The position numbers and the translations under genes are program-made. Shown here in pieces: positions 1 through 8,560 of a stretch of 64,000 nucleotides of DNA. The notes under the pieces are model-generated. The model had not been told where the DNA came from, made no database searches, and worked only from the letters and a program-made list of their open reading frames with translations. How positions within the stretch are numbered: the stretch's first letter is position 1; each line of letters begins with the position of its first letter. The stretch comes from Paenibacillus sp. YN15 (GTDB lineage Bacteria; Bacillota; Bacilli; Paenibacillales; NBRC-103111). The stretch spans positions 150,970 through 214,969 of the forward strand of contig NZ_QMFA01000003.1 in NCBI RefSeq assembly GCF_003285005.1, written 5' to 3'.

Positions 1-2
1 AG

Positions 3-116
3 GCTCTCACAGGGCTCGGCATCATCAGCGGACGAGGAGGGGATATATTCGCTCCGAACGATTCGGCGACCCGCGCGGAAGCCGTGACCTTGCTGCTGAA
101 TATGCTTGACAAATAG
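3..116 (+). CDS. SLH-domain protein, C-terminal end only (5' end outside window)
   Basis: The last 37 codons of a gene that begins before the window. They read as the end of an S-layer homology domain: a GIISG turn, the IFAPND stretch, then TRAEAV and a final hydrophobic helix ending LDK. SLH domains hold secreted proteins on the cell wall by binding pyruvylated secondary wall polymer. The TRAE motif is intact, unlike the variants in the SLH protein at 32472-34205. The function of the rest of the protein cannot be seen. Confidence 0.8.
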   Translation, partial: ALTGLGIISGRGGDIFAPNDSATRAEAVTLLLNMLDK

Positions 117-133
117 ATTCTCAATTTAATAGT

Positions 134-184
134 TTGACAAACATAACGCAGAAAACTCATTATGATGCTTCTGCGTTATGTTTG
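134..184 (+). promoter_or_regulatory. Promoter-like TTGACA inside a perfect 16-bp inverted repeat before the EEP gene
   Basis: CAAACATAACGCAGAA at 138-153 is repeated exactly in inverse orientation at 169-184, with a 15-base loop. A consensus -35 TTGACA (134-139) overlaps the left arm, and a possible -10 CATTAT (158-163, spacing 18) lies in the loop. There is no T-run after the hairpin, so it is not a standard terminator for the SLH gene. It could be an operator, or an mRNA hairpin just before the ribosome binding site at 196-201. Which one is undecided. Confidence 0.5.
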
Positions 185-206
185 CATTATAAAGCAAGGA
201 GTGATA

Positions 207-2222
207 ATGATGTTTGCAAATATAAGAAAGCGCTTTATTATGATACTGGCAATCGTGGTCGCCTTTACCGGATTCGGCCTTGGCGTACAACCAGTCTCAA
301 GAGCAACAGCCGCGGAATTGAGCCCGTACAACCTTAAGATTATGACTTTCAATATTCGCAACGGGGGATCGGGAAGTGGCGACCAAGCCTGGGACGTTCG
401 TAAAGACAGGGTCGTCAACGCGATCGATTCGTTCGGCCCTGACGTATTGGGAATGCAGGAAGGCTATCAATTTCAGATTGACTACTTGTTGGGTCACTTG
501 AACGGACCGTACGCTTCGATTGGAATCTCGCGCTTCGGCAATACAACCAATGAATACAACAACATCATGTATCGATCGGACAAGTTCGAAGTGGTAGAAT
601 CGGGACAATTCTGGTTAAGCGATACGCCGGATATCGTCGGCAGCAAGAGTCCGTATGATACGGCTTGGCCTCGCATTTGCACCTGGGCCAAGTTTAGGTC
701 CAAGGATAACAATAAAGCCGAGTTTTATTACTTCAACACTCATTTTGGATTGACGGAAGGCGCACAAGAGCAGGCAGCTTACGTTATCTTGGATCGGATC
801 GCTAAATATGCGATTTCACCTAACGCGCCGGTACTTCTCGGAGGAGATCTGAACGTACAGGAAACAAGCAACGCCTTCCTTGCGCTTCAGAATTCAGACC
901 TGAATGATACGTGGGCGGATGCGGGTCACTCTTATACGGATGATGATGGAACCTATAGCAACTTCGACGGGTCTACGACGACAGGTCATATCGATTGGAT
1001 TTTCCAACGAAATGTTCGCCAGATCCAATCGATCCAAATTAACAGATACAACGAGAACGGGCATTATCCTTCCGATCATTACCCGGTTCAATTGGTGGTA
1101 GACATACCGCTGACAGGAGACCCGGCCCCGGATCGTACGAACTTCGGAAGCCCGTCGTCACAATATACAGACAGTCCGGCCGGCGAGGATATAACAAAGG
1201 CGTTCGATCACAACAAATTAACTAAATACTACACGCCGCACGGCACAGCGTGGATTCAGTTTCGATTCGCGAACGAAAGCCAGTTTGTCGTGAATCGGTA
1301 TCGCATCTCCTCAGCGAATGACAACCAGACGACTCGTGATCCGAAAAATTGGACGGTCAAGGGTTCGAATGACGGCGTGAATTGGGTCACTCTCGACACC
1401 AGATCCAATCAAAGTTTTGAATTGCGTTTTCAGACGAAGGAATATACGTTCAACAATGCTACCGGCTTCGAATATATCCGGCTAGAGATAACGAGCAACG
1501 GCGGCTCTGCTCTACAACTGTCTGAGCTGCAATTGTTTGATTACGTGAATGTCGCTCGAAATGCAGCCGTAAGTGCGGACGGCTATCGCAGCGGGGAAAC
1601 GCCGGAAAAAGCCGTGGATGGAACAACCGTTGGAAATAGCAAATGGTGCTCTGTCGGGTCCGAGCCACATTGGTTGCAATTGGATTTGGGTGTCCGTCAC
1701 AACTTCACACAATTTGTCATACTGCATGCCGCAGCGGGCGGTGAGAATGCTGATTACAATACGGTGGCCTACCAAATTCAAGTAAGCGACAATGGCACCG
1801 ATTGGACCAGCGAAGTGAATGTCGCGAACAACAAGGCCAATGCAACCACGCACCAAGTGAACACATTCGGTAGATATGTTCGATTGCTCGTTACGGATAG
1901 TACAGCCAGGAACGGGGATAACTCGGCCCGCATCTACGAACTTGGGGTATACGGGCAGCAACAGGGCGCGACATTCTACAAGGACGGAAGCTATGGCGGA
2001 TATGCGGTCAGCCTGCCCAAAGGGAAATATACGCTTGCCGAGCTCCAGGAGGCCGGGATCCGGAACGACGATATTACCTCCTTGAGAATATACGGAGGAG
2101 CGACGGTAGAACTATATTGGGATAATAATTTTCAAGGTTCCAAGCTGACATTGACTGCGGACCAGACATCGCTAAGTCCATATGGCTGGAACGACAAAAC
2201 ATCTTCCTTACGTATTTATTAA
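207..2222 (+). CDS. Secreted endonuclease/exonuclease/phosphatase-fold hydrolase with two discoidin domains and a crystallin-like tail
   Basis: A secreted protein of 671 residues. A signal peptide (about residues 1-36, ending RATAAE) is followed by an EEP metal-dependent phosphodiesterase domain (about 40-300). It has the family landmarks MTFNIRNG, GMQEG (metal-binding Glu), GGDLNVQ and a terminal SDHYPV (catalytic Asp-His). Two F5/8 type C (discoidin) modules follow (about 310-455 and 465-610), then a C-terminal module of about 80 residues with two YxDxxYGG/FQG-type motifs like a beta/gamma-crystallin. The start at 207 (or the next ATG at 210) is chosen because AAGGAG at 196-201 is well placed. 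The longer frame from 162 would bury the signal peptide. EEP proteins act on DNA, lipids or phosphorylated sugars, and the substrate here is unknown. The discoidin domains suggest glycan or surface binding. Confidence 0.85.
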   Translation: MMFANIRKRFIMILAIVVAFTGFGLGVQPVSRATAAELSPYNLKIMTFNIRNGGSGSGDQAWDVRKDRVVNAIDSFGPDVLGMQEGYQFQIDYLLGHLNGPYASIGISRFGNTTNEYNNIMYRSDKFEVVESGQFWLSDTPDIVGSKSPYDTAWPRICTWAKFRSKDNNKAEFYYFNTHFGLTEGAQEQAAYVILDRIAKYAISPNAPVLLGGDLNVQETSNAFLALQNSDLNDTWADAGHSYTDDDGTYSNFDGSTTTGHIDWIFQRNVRQIQSIQINRYNENGHYPSDHYPVQLVVDIPLTGDPAPDRTNFGSPSSQYTDSPAGEDITKAFDHNKLTKYYTPHGTAWIQFRFANESQFVVNRYRISSANDNQTTRDPKNWTVKGSNDGVNWVTLDTRSNQSFELRFQTKEYTFNNATGFEYIRLEITSNGGSALQLSELQLFDYVNVARNAAVSADGYRSGETPEKAVDGTTVGNSKWCSVGSEPHWLQLDLGVRHNFTQFVILHAAAGGENADYNTVAYQIQVSDNGTDWTSEVNVANNKANATTHQVNTFGRYVRLLVTDSTARNGDNSARIYELGVYGQQQGATFYKDGSYGGYAVSLPKGKYTLAELQEAGIRNDDITSLRIYGGATVELYWDNNFQGSKLTLTADQTSLSPYGWNDKTSSLRIY

Positions 2223-2240
2223 CAAATATGAAATCAGGCG

Positions 2241-2275
2241 GGAGGGTTCCACTCATTTGGAGCCCTCTTTCCTAT
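2241..2275 (+). terminator. Terminator after the EEP gene
   Basis: GGAGGGTTCCA (2241-2251) pairs with TGGAGCCCTCT (2258-2268) across a short loop, with one G-T pair and one end mismatch, and is followed by TTTCCT. It lies 19 bases after the stop codon of the EEP gene. Confidence 0.65.
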
Positions 2276-2368
2276 AAAATGAATGTTTTTTATCGCTTTT
2301 ATAAGTCGAATGGATGAATTGTGAAAGCAAATGACAGTTTTCGAAATACAAAAATGCGCCGATATGGC

Positions 2369-3637
2369 TTAAAAGTCTGGTGAAAAAGTCAATCTCTATG
2401 AAGAGACCTGACGCGAATATGGTAAACTAATACAAACAACCTCTGGTTCTGCGGCTTGGACTTTGAGTCTGTTCAGCACCCGGATACGGCCGACCTTTGA
2501 TTACCTGATCGAACGACCCTTGTGAAGACACGCAAGCTCTGGCGGGAACACGGCGTTCTCGACAAGCTCATGAAACACGTTGTGGATCAATGCCTGGCTG
2601 CCGGCCTTGTGAAAACGAATGTCGATGCCGCTGTCGATGCCGCTGTTGATGGCACCCAGGTTCGAGCGAACGTTTCGATTCATGGCTTGGAAGAAATCCA
2701 ATTGGCTCCCGTGGAATCCATCGAGGCCTATCTGGCTCGGCAAGCCGTCGAAGATAAAGGCCACGAGCAGGAATCGTCATCCAAGGATGACCCAGATCCG
2801 CCCCCACCTTCAGCACGTGGCGCGTCCGGCTTGATGGAACAGGCAGTCCATGAGGACTTTCATGGAAAAACCTTCTCAAACGAAAGTCACCGAAGCACCA
2901 GCGATCCGGATTCCCGTCTTTACAAAAAGAGTGCCGGACAAGAGGCCCATCCTCGGTTCCTTGTCCATGATCTTGTGGATGTTCGAACGGGTGTGATTCT
3001 GGATCGTCGTGCGAGTCGAGCTTCGGGTACCGCAGAACGAGAAGTCAGTCTGCAACAATTGGCCGCGATTCGATTTCGGCATCCGTCCATTACCATCCGC
3101 ACCTTATCTGCGGACAAAGCATACGGCAGCAAGGAATATTTGGCCAGCCTGAAGGATTTGGGCATCACGCCGCTTGTTAGTTTGAAGAGTCTGGAGTTGG
3201 ACGATGAACCGGTGTACAAGCGGAAGAGCCACAACCCCAGAATCCAAGCCCAACGGGCAAACAAGATCCGACTGATCCAAATCTCTAACGCGGCGAAGCA
3301 AATCCATGGCGGATACCGTCACGTTCAGAGGATGAGGGTCCGTTGTGAACATGGATTTGCAGAGGCGAAGAATGTCCATGGGATGGACCGCGCCAATAGT
3401 CGTGGATTGGATCGCATGCAAGAACAGGCAACGTGGACAGGCATTGTCCAGAATTTGAAACGACTCTGCCGATTTAAGAAAAATCGGCCTGTAGCCGGTA
3501 GTTTAATATGCGCGAATCCGGTTGCGGATACTGCCCAAGAACGGACAACGATCTCAATTGGCAGGTTAAGCCGCGGATGTAGGGATTTCTGTAACCGTTG
3601 GATTTGGCCAAAAGCTAATTTTTCACCAGACTTTTAA
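2369..3637 (+). mobile_element. Insertion sequence, IS1182-like, with perfect terminal inverted repeats
   Basis: The outer 19 bases are perfect inverted repeats: TTAAAAGTCTGGTGAAAAA at 2369-2387 and its reverse complement at 3619-3637. If the outer TTAA on each side is a 4-bp target duplication, the element proper is 2373-3633 with 15-bp repeats. It carries one transposase gene that lacks its N-terminal part. At about 1.26 kb it is shorter than I would expect for an intact IS1182-family element, so it is probably an internally deleted copy that could move only with help from elsewhere. The right end sits exactly on the stop codon of the marR-like gene. Confidence 0.8.
2522..3637 (+). pseudogene. 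IS1182-like transposase, N-terminally truncated
   Basis: A 371-residue open frame from a GTG codon at 2522 to the right end of the element. The body matches IS1182-type DDE transposases: AVDGTQVRANVS (first catalytic Asp region), FSNESHRSTSDPDSRLYKK, LVHDLVDVRTGVIL, LSADKAYGSKEYL (second Asp) and RCEHGFAEAKNVHGMDRA (Glu region). Family members usually have about 100 more N-terminal residues for DNA binding. Upstream of 2522 the sequence has coding fragments in two other frames, each closed by a stop (TGA at 2498 in this frame), so the N-terminus is deleted or frameshifted. The C-terminus reads into the inverted repeat. The protein is probably inactive. Confidence 0.75.
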
Positions 3638-4122
3638 AGGTCATTGGATTTTCCTCCTTCGTTAAGTTGGCCGTTTGGTTTCAGCAGCGCGACAGCTTGC
3701 ATAAGGGTTTCCGCAGATAACGTCTCTCCCAGTACCGCGAGGAATGTAGCCAGCGCCTCCTGCACCTTGCCCTCGCCCAGCTCGGTTAAGCCGGTATAGA
3801 TGCTGCGGCGGTCCTCCTCACAGATATGCCGGCGCAGCGCCCCGCATCCTCTCGCCTCGAACCGGCTGACCAACCGGGATACAGCGCTTTGGCTGAGCCC
3901 CAGCATTGCTTCGAGCTGCTGCAGCCGCAGCTTTTTTTCCGGTGCGACGGACAGGAAATAGAGCAGGTAAAAATCGTTCAGCGACCAATTGTGGCGTGCT
4001 TTCAACTCCTGCTCCAATTTGGCCGCCACTTCCGACTGGAGCTGGGAGAGGGCCATCCAGCCATCCAGCAGCCCGTTTGTCCATGTGTTTATATTATTTT
4101 CGAAGGGCAAACCCGAATTCAT
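3634..4122 (-). CDS. MarR-family transcriptional regulator
   Basis: 162 residues, the usual MarR length. The winged helix-turn-helix is clear: LRLQQLEAMLGLSQSAVSRLVSRFEARGCGALRR (about residues 65-98), followed by the DRRS wing motif in EEDRRSIYTGLTELG. It overlaps the end of the namA-like gene by 29 bases and uses GAGGTG inside that gene as a ribosome binding site, so the two are translationally coupled. It probably represses its own operon and responds to electrophiles or other ligands removed by the oxidoreductase. The stop codon lies inside the TTAA at the IS right end. The insertion therefore fell exactly at the stop; if TTAA is the target duplication, the original stop was kept. Confidence 0.88.
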   Translation of the reverse strand: MNSGLPFENNINTWTNGLLDGWMALSQLQSEVAAKLEQELKARHNWSLNDFYLLYFLSVAPEKKLRLQQLEAMLGLSQSAVSRLVSRFEARGCGALRRHICEEDRRSIYTGLTELGEGKVQEALATFLAVLGETLSAETLMQAVALLKPNGQLNEGGKSNDL

Positions 4123-5128
4123 ATTGTTTAGGCACCTCAGCGTTCTTGTTTAAGATTTTTGCCGCAGCCAGCGTCCAATAGGCATCCTTCAGCATACCGC
4201 GGCCCACAGCGACGAGAGCGGCGTCTTCATTGCCGATAACAGCATTGGCCAAAGCAGCATCATCCAGACGGCCAACGGCGATGACCGGAACGTCCAATGC
4301 TTCCTTCAGCTTGCGGGCCAGCGGAACTTGATAACCGACATGTGTGCCGGGGCGGCCTGATCCGCCAATCGGTCCCTCGCCGCCGGAAGAAACATGGAAC
4401 AGATCAACACCGGCGTCCCGGTACACCCGGGAGAAGGCGATGGCATCCGCAATGCCGTATCCGCCGTCGACATATTCCTGGGCGGAGATGCGCAGGATAA
4501 GCGGCATGTCGGAGGGCATTTCTGCTTTGGCTGCCCGAATCACTTCTACGCCGAAACGGGTTAGCTCCTGGCCATACTCGTCCATTCTCCGGTTGGTGAG
4601 CGGTGAATGAAACTGATGGATCAGATAGCCGTGCGCCCCGTGCAGCTCAATCGTGTCGAAACCGGCTTGAACGGCCCGGCGAACAGCAAGCCGGAATTTC
4701 TCGACCAGCCCCTTAACCTCTTCGGTGGTCAGTTCACGCGGCGTCTTGGACTGGTCACTGAAGGCAAGCGGTGACGGAGCCACTGGAACCGGCGCGTCTT
4801 CCGCTTTCCGGCCGGCATGGGCAATCTGGATGCCGACTTTTGCTCCGTAAGAGTGGCAAGCATCAACAATGCGGGCGAGCGGGGCTATCTGCTCATCCGA
4901 CCATAATCCAAGGTCGTAATCCGTAATACGGCCGTCCGGCTCCACGTCGGTCATCTCGATAATGATCAGACCGGCGCCGCCTACAGCACGGCTAACATAA
5001 TGCAGGTAATGCCATTCGGTAGCGATGCCATCCTTTGCCGGTACCGAGTATTGGCACATCGGCGGCATCACGACCCGGTTCTTCAGCTCCAGGTTCTTTA
5101 ATTTGTAAGGTGTAAACAGATCTAACAT
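4094..5128 (-). CDS. namA: NADPH dehydrogenase NamA / YqjM-type old yellow enzyme
   Basis: 344 residues. An FMN-dependent ene-reductase that uses NADPH to reduce electrophilic alkenes, quinones and nitro compounds in the cytosol. The YqjM signature is present: MPPMCQYS with the redox-tuning Cys25 and Tyr27, the histidine pair in ELHGAHGYLIHQF (about 163 and 166), AHAGRKAE, and GRITDYDLGLWSDEQI. The start at 5128 is preceded by GGAGGAGA. The longer frame from 5167 would begin within the promoter. It is the first gene of an operon with the overlapping MarR regulator. YqjM homologues respond to oxidative or electrophile stress, which fits a MarR partner. Confidence 0.9.
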   Translation of the reverse strand: MLDLFTPYKLKNLELKNRVVMPPMCQYSVPAKDGIATEWHYLHYVSRAVGGAGLIIIEMTDVEPDGRITDYDLGLWSDEQIAPLARIVDACHSYGAKVGIQIAHAGRKAEDAPVPVAPSPLAFSDQSKTPRELTTEEVKGLVEKFRLAVRRAVQAGFDTIELHGAHGYLIHQFHSPLTNRRMDEYGQELTRFGVEVIRAAKAEMPSDMPLILRISAQEYVDGGYGIADAIAFSRVYRDAGVDLFHVSSGGEGPIGGSGRPGTHVGYQVPLARKLKEALDVPVIAVGRLDDAALANAVIGNEDAALVAVGRGMLKDAYWTLAAAKILNKNAEVPKQYEFGFALRK

Positions 5129-5155
5129 GTCGATTCTCTCCTCCATCTTTGAAAT

Positions 5156-5202
5156 ATGTATGCACATGCATGTATTATAGTCCTTTGCTTTTGCTTGTGC
5201 AA
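5156..5202 (-). promoter_or_regulatory. namA-marR promoter with overlapping palindromic operator
   Basis: Read on the minus strand, TTGCAC (5202-5197) and TATAAT (5179-5174) are separated by exactly 17 bases. An imperfect 20-bp palindrome, ATGTATGCACATGCATGTAT (5156-5175), overlaps the end of the -10 box. This is where a MarR dimer would block transcription, and the operon's own MarR protein is the natural candidate. The protein-site pairing is inferred. Confidence 0.7.
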
Positions 5203-5206
5203 CTCC

Positions 5207-6091
5207 TCAGTAAGGCGCGGAGAAATAGGAGGCATTTGCATAACCGTGCTTTCTCCGGAATTCGCTTGGCGTACATCCCTCGCGTTTCTTAAACACCTGG
5301 CTGAAATAGGGGATCTGCTCAAAGCCGCATTCCAGCGCCACCGCCTTAACGGGCAGCCCAGTGGTCACCAGCAGCTCTTTGGCTTTGTCAATGCGGAGCT
5401 TTGCCAGATGCTCTGCGGGGGTTGCTCCTTTCAGCTTGGTAAATATCCGGTGCAGATAATAGGGGCTCATATTGGCTATGTGGCCAAGAGCTTCCAGAGT
5501 CAGCCTTTTATTCAGATGAAGCTGCATGTGATCGCAAAGCTTCTCAATCAGCCGCTCCTGGACAGTGGCGTCTCTCTTTCCCTGACTGGGCATCCGGGCG
5601 GCGTCTTCGCTCAAATGCGCCAGAATCTGGAGCACATAGGATTTCAAGAGAAGGGGAGAGGGGGGCGAGGAGCGGATAAATTCCCGGAGAACCAGGGAAA
5701 ACAGCCGCTCATACTGTTCCGGAGAAGGCGGATGGATAACCGAAGGAATGCTGTCCAATACCGGATTTGGATAATGGGCCTGAAGGTCCTGGGGAGCCAG
5801 AAAGTTATATCCCTTCGGCTTTTTTCCTGTATTCCCCAGCAGGTCCAAACAGATTAAAAAACAATTATACGGCAGGATTCCTTGAGTAACCTGCCCCGGT
5901 CTGCGGAAGGCAATATCCCCTTTCCGGAGGGGATAGAGGTGATCGTCCAGCATCATAAAGCCGCTGCTTTCCGTATACAATTCCAACTCGTAATCCTGAA
6001 CCACCCGATGCGTAAACCTGTGGCCGGGGGGATAGCTCATACCATTCAGCAGGACCGAGCTGCGGATAACGACAGGAGAAATTTTATCCAT
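5207..6091 (-). CDS. AraC-family transcriptional regulator (cupin N-terminus)
   Basis: 294 residues. An N-terminal cupin-like sensing domain (GHRFTHRVVQDYELELY, then YPLRKGDIAFRRPGQVTQG) is followed by a C-terminal AraC DNA-binding domain of two helix-turn-helices (about residues 180-285): LTLEALGHIANMSPYYLHRIFTKLKGATPAEHL and VKAVALECGFEQIPYFSQVFKKREGCTPSEFR. It is transcribed away from the GH94 gene across a 155-bp gap, so it probably controls that gene in response to the sugar it releases. Start at 6091 with AAAGGAT before it. Confidence 0.88.
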   Translation of the reverse strand: MDKISPVVIRSSVLLNGMSYPPGHRFTHRVVQDYELELYTESSGFMMLDDHLYPLRKGDIAFRRPGQVTQGILPYNCFLICLDLLGNTGKKPKGYNFLAPQDLQAHYPNPVLDSIPSVIHPPSPEQYERLFSLVLREFIRSSPPSPLLLKSYVLQILAHLSEDAARMPSQGKRDATVQERLIEKLCDHMQLHLNKRLTLEALGHIANMSPYYLHRIFTKLKGATPAEHLAKLRIDKAKELLVTTGLPVKAVALECGFEQIPYFSQVFKKREGCTPSEFRRKHGYANASYFSAPY

Positions 6092-6246
6092 GGGAGATCC
6101 TTTGCTTTAAAGCAAGATTTTGATAGAGGAGGGCAAGATACTGAATCGTAATCACTCTCCCAATATTTTATACTATGCCTTGAAAACACTCAATGGGTTC
6201 CGCTTTTATACCGGGCTTTAATAAGAATGGAAGGGTTGTGATTTTA

Positions 6247-8535
6247 ATGGTCAGTCCTTACGGCCATTTCTCGGGGGAAGGGGAGGAGTTTGTTGTAACA
6301 AGATCCGATCCTCCGCGGCACTGGTATAACTATTTCTGGAATGACCGCTTTATCGGGTTTGCCTCCCAGGTGGGCTTCGGCGAAAGCTTTGCCCAGGATG
6401 ACCTGGGCCGCCGCATACCGCTTGCAGCCAGCCGGCAGGTGTATGTAGCGGATTGCGAAACAGGCGATTTTTGGCATGCCAACGGACTTCCTTCAGAGCG
6501 GAGCTACACGGATTATTCATGCCGTCACGGCTTGGGATACAGCCAAATCTCGCTGGCCTGCAACCAGATCGCCTCTTCATACCGGGTGTTTATACCCGAG
6601 GATGGTTTATGCGAGATATGGACCGTTACGCTGCAAAATCTCCGCCCCGAAAAATGCCGTGTAAAGGTTATACCCTATTTTGGAACGGATTTGGACGGTC
6701 ATTATAAGCCGCAGGGCTACAATACCGCCACCGGATATTTTCTCCCGGAGCAGCAGGCCGTGATTGGAAGAAGCTTCGCCGCATTCGATTCGCCGGTTTC
6801 CAAGGAGATCTTCGCATATTTAACCTCGCAGTTGCCGGCCACCGGCTACGACAGCCGGAAAACGGCATTTATCGGCACCTATGGCCATGAGGAAAGACCC
6901 GCCTCACTGAGCGCCGGAGGAGGCTGCACCAATAGCGATTGCGTGGCGGAAAAGCTGGTTTTTGCGCTGGAAAATACAGTGGAGCTTGAAAGGGGCCAAA
7001 AGCTGGAGCTTCATTTTGTCGCCGGTATTGCCTTCAGCACGGAGGAGTTGGGCCGCGAGCGGGCCCGTTTCTTCACGCCGGGCGCAATTGACAGCGAATG
7101 GGAAAATGCGGTCTCCCGGTTCCGCTCCCAAATTGACGGTGTTGCCATAGATACCCCGGATGAAAACTTGAACTGCCTGTTCAACACGTGGCTGAAGCAC
7201 CAGACCAATCTTGGCAGCCGCTGGGCCCGTGTCCGCCACAATGGCTACCGGGATATGACCAGCGATTCCGAATGTTTGGGCTCCATTAATCCGGAGCTGG
7301 CCTGGACAAGGATCAAGCGGGTGCTTTCCTATCAATACAGCAACGGGTACGCTCCGCGCACATTCCTGAACGGTTCCATCCTCGACCATAATTTTGCCGA
7401 TAATACCGTGTGGCTGACCTTTGCCGTTTATCATGCGCTGAAGGAGCTTGGCCGCCTGGAGCTGCTGGAGGAGACCGTTCCTTTTAACGATGGCACTGAG
7501 GGCACCGTATACGAGCATATTCAGCGCTCCATCCGGTTCCTCTGGAATTTCCGCAGCCAGCATGGGCTCATTAAGCTGTGGGGCGGCGATTGGAACGATT
7601 GCCTGAACGCCGCCGGACTGAAGGGGCAGGGCGTCAGTGTATGGCTCTCCATTGCCTGGTACAGAGCCAACCGCCAGTTTGCCGAAATTGCCCGCCTGAA
7701 GGGGGCGACTGCCGATGCGGAAGAGGCTGACCGTCAGGCAGAGGAAATGAAGGAGCTGGTGGACCGATACGGGTGGGATGGGGAATACTATATCACCGCT
7801 TATACGGATGAGGGAGTGCGGCTTGGCTCCAAGGAGAATGAGGAGGGGAAAATATTTGTTCTTCCGCAGCTGTGGGCGGTGCTGTCCGGAATTTCCAAGG
7901 ATGGCAAGGAGCTTCAAGCCATGGACGCCATTGACCGGTATCTGGAACGGGAGCTGGGGACACTGGTTTCCTGGCCGGCTTTTACCCGGAATAACCCGTC
8001 TATCGGCTCCATGACCCAAAAGCCTCCCGGTGTCCATGAAAACGGAGGGGTTTACCTGCATCCTTCCGTTTGGAAGCTTGCGGTGGACAGCATGCTGAAG
8101 CGTCCCGGCAAAATTCAGACCGGTCTGGAGAAGATCCTTCCATTTGATCATACATGGGTGGAAAAGAAGTGCGAGCCCTATATCATGTGCAATTCTTACT
8201 TTTCCGAGGAAACCGGCTACCGCTACGCAACTCCGGGACAGAGCTGGAGAACGGCAACGGGCGCATGGCTGGCCAAATCACTCGTTCAATATATCTTCGG
8301 GCTCCAGCCTGAAATGGACGGCTTGCGGCTTGACCCCTGCTTGCCGCCGTCATGGAAGACATGTTCGATCCGCAAACGCTTCAGGAGCGCGGAATACCGA
8401 ATCTCCTACGAGCAGCGGCACGGAAACGGCTGCCTGAAGATAGCCGAGATTATCGTAAACGGAAAGCCGCACCCGTCCCCGCTATTGCCTTACGAGGAGA
8501 ACGGGCAGTATGAAGTAAAGGTTTGGCTGGAATAG
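6247..8535 (+). CDS. GH94 glycoside phosphorylase (cellobiose/cellobionate/chitobiose phosphorylase family)
   Basis: 762 residues, the usual size of the shorter GH94 phosphorylases. These cytosolic enzymes split a beta-linked disaccharide with inorganic phosphate, giving a sugar 1-phosphate and saving ATP. The N-terminal beta-sandwich opens with YGHFSGEGEEFVVT and PRHWYNYFWNDRFIGFAS. The alpha/alpha-barrel contains YRDMTSDSECLG, DNTVWLTFA and LWGGDWNDCLNAAG, in which Asp451 is the expected general acid. The start at 6247 matches the family N-terminus, although the GGAAGGG site (6229-6235) is 11 bases upstream. The frame also opens at 6193. The acceptor specificity cannot be read from sequence alone. 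It is divergent from an AraC gene, and a possible -10 TATACT is at 6169-6174. Confidence 0.85.
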   Translation: MVSPYGHFSGEGEEFVVTRSDPPRHWYNYFWNDRFIGFASQVGFGESFAQDDLGRRIPLAASRQVYVADCETGDFWHANGLPSERSYTDYSCRHGLGYSQISLACNQIASSYRVFIPEDGLCEIWTVTLQNLRPEKCRVKVIPYFGTDLDGHYKPQGYNTATGYFLPEQQAVIGRSFAAFDSPVSKEIFAYLTSQLPATGYDSRKTAFIGTYGHEERPASLSAGGGCTNSDCVAEKLVFALENTVELERGQKLELHFVAGIAFSTEELGRERARFFTPGAIDSEWENAVSRFRSQIDGVAIDTPDENLNCLFNTWLKHQTNLGSRWARVRHNGYRDMTSDSECLGSINPELAWTRIKRVLSYQYSNGYAPRTFLNGSILDHNFADNTVWLTFAVYHALKELGRLELLEETVPFNDGTEGTVYEHIQRSIRFLWNFRSQHGLIKLWGGDWNDCLNAAGLKGQGVSVWLSIAWYRANRQFAEIARLKGATADAEEADRQAEEMKELVDRYGWDGEYYITAYTDEGVRLGSKENEEGKIFVLPQLWAVLSGISKDGKELQAMDAIDRYLERELGTLVSWPAFTRNNPSIGSMTQKPPGVHENGGVYLHPSVWKLAVDSMLKRPGKIQTGLEKILPFDHTWVEKKCEPYIMCNSYFSEETGYRYATPGQSWRTATGAWLAKSLVQYIFGLQPEMDGLRLDPCLPPSWKTCSIRKRFRSAEYRISYEQRHGNGCLKIAEIIVNGKPHPSPLLPYEENGQYEVKVWLE

Positions 8536-8560
8536 CTCCGGAAGCCGCCCTGCCCCCGCC

